Below are positions 63,488 through 64,000 of a stretch of 64,000 nucleotides of DNA, piece by piece (position 1 is the stretch's first letter; each line of letters starts with the position of its first letter). A model generated the notes under the pieces. It was not told where the DNA came from, did no database searches, and saw nothing but the letters and a program-made list of their open reading frames with translations. Origin of the DNA: JAZKAR01 sp040389065 (GTDB lineage Bacteria > Pseudomonadota > Gammaproteobacteria > Burkholderiales > Casimicrobiaceae); assembly GCA_040389065.1 (NCBI GenBank), contig JAZKAR010000009.1, forward strand, positions 224,293-288,292. Direction: 5' to 3'. The translations under genes and the position numbers were made by a program.

Positions 63488-64000
63488 AGACTTCCCTCAA
63501 GCCAATATAGGACTTACGTAAAACTGTTCCAGTTTGGCATGCATGGCCTATAGATACAACTATAGATACAGCAAGATGCCATAACGCCACAGGGACAATT
63601 TTGCGTAAGCCCTACATACAATACAATAAAACTTTCAATAAGCTATTAGCCTTATTTTTACCTTTTATTTAGCAATCGTACAACACACGAAAAAGTATGC
63701 TGACAGAACATAATAAGAACTGATGTAGTATAAGGCAAGATACCCTTTGTGCTATTTCTGTTAACTTAAAACCAATAATTCATCAGCGCATTCCGCAAAC
63801 AATCTCGGCAATATCAGAACAAGCTTTGTGCTTTTCAATTTAATAAGGTAATTATTTACTACTGCAATGTAATGTTCCATCTGAATGGTACGTCGCGTAA
63901 GGTACTCCACAATTCCCAATAAATTGTGCAGCAACTGTTATATTCCGCGGATTCACAAAGTAAGTGCAACGGTATTAAAAAAGGGTGAGATTGATGACGA
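63488..64000. other. Right-hand intergenic end of the window
   Basis: 513 bp. The palindromic element at 63508-63614 is the only clear feature. At 63852-63974 a short minus-strand open frame (about 40 codons) ends in FVNPRNITVAAQFIGNCGVPYATYHSDGTLHCSSK; this reads like protein but has a stop upstream, so it may be a gene remnant. Nothing else recognised. Confidence 0.5.
63508..63614. repeat. Palindromic element, TAGG(A/G)CTTACG(C/T)AAAA subtype
   Basis: 107 bp upstream of corA. Left TAGGACTTACGTAAAACTG then TTCCAG; right mirror TAGGGCTTACGCAAAATTG. The reverse core acagcaagatgcc matches GGCATCTTGC of the 49051 copy, so this subtype and that one share a core but not their outermost ends. Confidence 0.85.

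Overview
The window is an AT-rich (roughly 40% GC by eye) proteobacterial chromosome segment with mostly housekeeping genes, and it has no rRNA, tRNA, CRISPR array or intact insertion sequence that I could find. The block dapA-bamC-metallo-hydrolase-purC (2877-6445) has the order I recall from Pseudomonas. Together with queC-cpoB-pal-tolB, holC-pgpA, bioC, kdsB and a flagellar flhF it points to a Gammaproteobacterium or, less likely, a Betaproteobacterium. I cannot name the genus. One run of ten N (24947-24956) marks an assembly join inside a TetR-type regulator.

Layout. 1-2295: flagellar placement genes flhG (5' part only) and flhF. 2877-6445: lysine, outer-membrane assembly and purine operon. 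6583-8580: a frameshifted ferritin-like lipoprotein gene, a GNAT acetyltransferase and a small hypothetical gene. 8794-11944: electron transfer flavoprotein etfBA and a DAHP synthase. 12354-14313: ygfZ-holC-pgpA. 14366-19681: an accessory two-gene operon encoding a DUF4143-type AAA ATPase and a 1346-residue NACHT-like NTPase with a C-terminal PD-(D/E)XK nuclease-like domain, headed by a perfect palindrome. 19820-22974: a periplasmic thioredoxin-like protein and a DsbD/ScsB reductase. 23298-24165: a gene-free array of five repeats, each with an inverted pair of DnaA boxes, around a very AT-rich tract. 24434-29937: acrR and the acrAB efflux pump. 30087-36807: ubiX, an acidic protein, queC, cpoB, pal, tolB and miaB, all on the minus strand. 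37383-47045: bioC, a polytopic membrane protein, kdsB, thiL, nadA, pyk and a HAD-UbiA fusion. 47299-50086: an ABC importer. 50286-56543: MAPEG, dioxygenase, arsC, rhomboid, histidine decarboxylase plus a double-ACT protein, and argD. 56974-63487: guaA, amgK, hisD, a DUF2799 lipoprotein and corA.

A second layer of structure is a family of about sixteen short (82-125 bp) palindromic intergenic elements. They have several kinds of terminal inverted repeat, but the better copies share a core (GGCA-CTTGCCGTACTA....GTACTG-CTGCG) resembling the core of Neisseria Correia elements. One copy splits the ABC importer operon, and others lie in the leaders of acrA, pal, the ABC importer and amgK.

The most interesting parts are the DnaA-box array (candidate replication origin or DnaA-titrating locus), the NACHT/DUF4143 operon (candidate defence system), and the Correia-like element family. 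Other curiosities are an FlhG-like protein without a recognisable Walker A motif, a histidine decarboxylase overlapping a double-ACT-domain gene, and an amgK-hisD pair.
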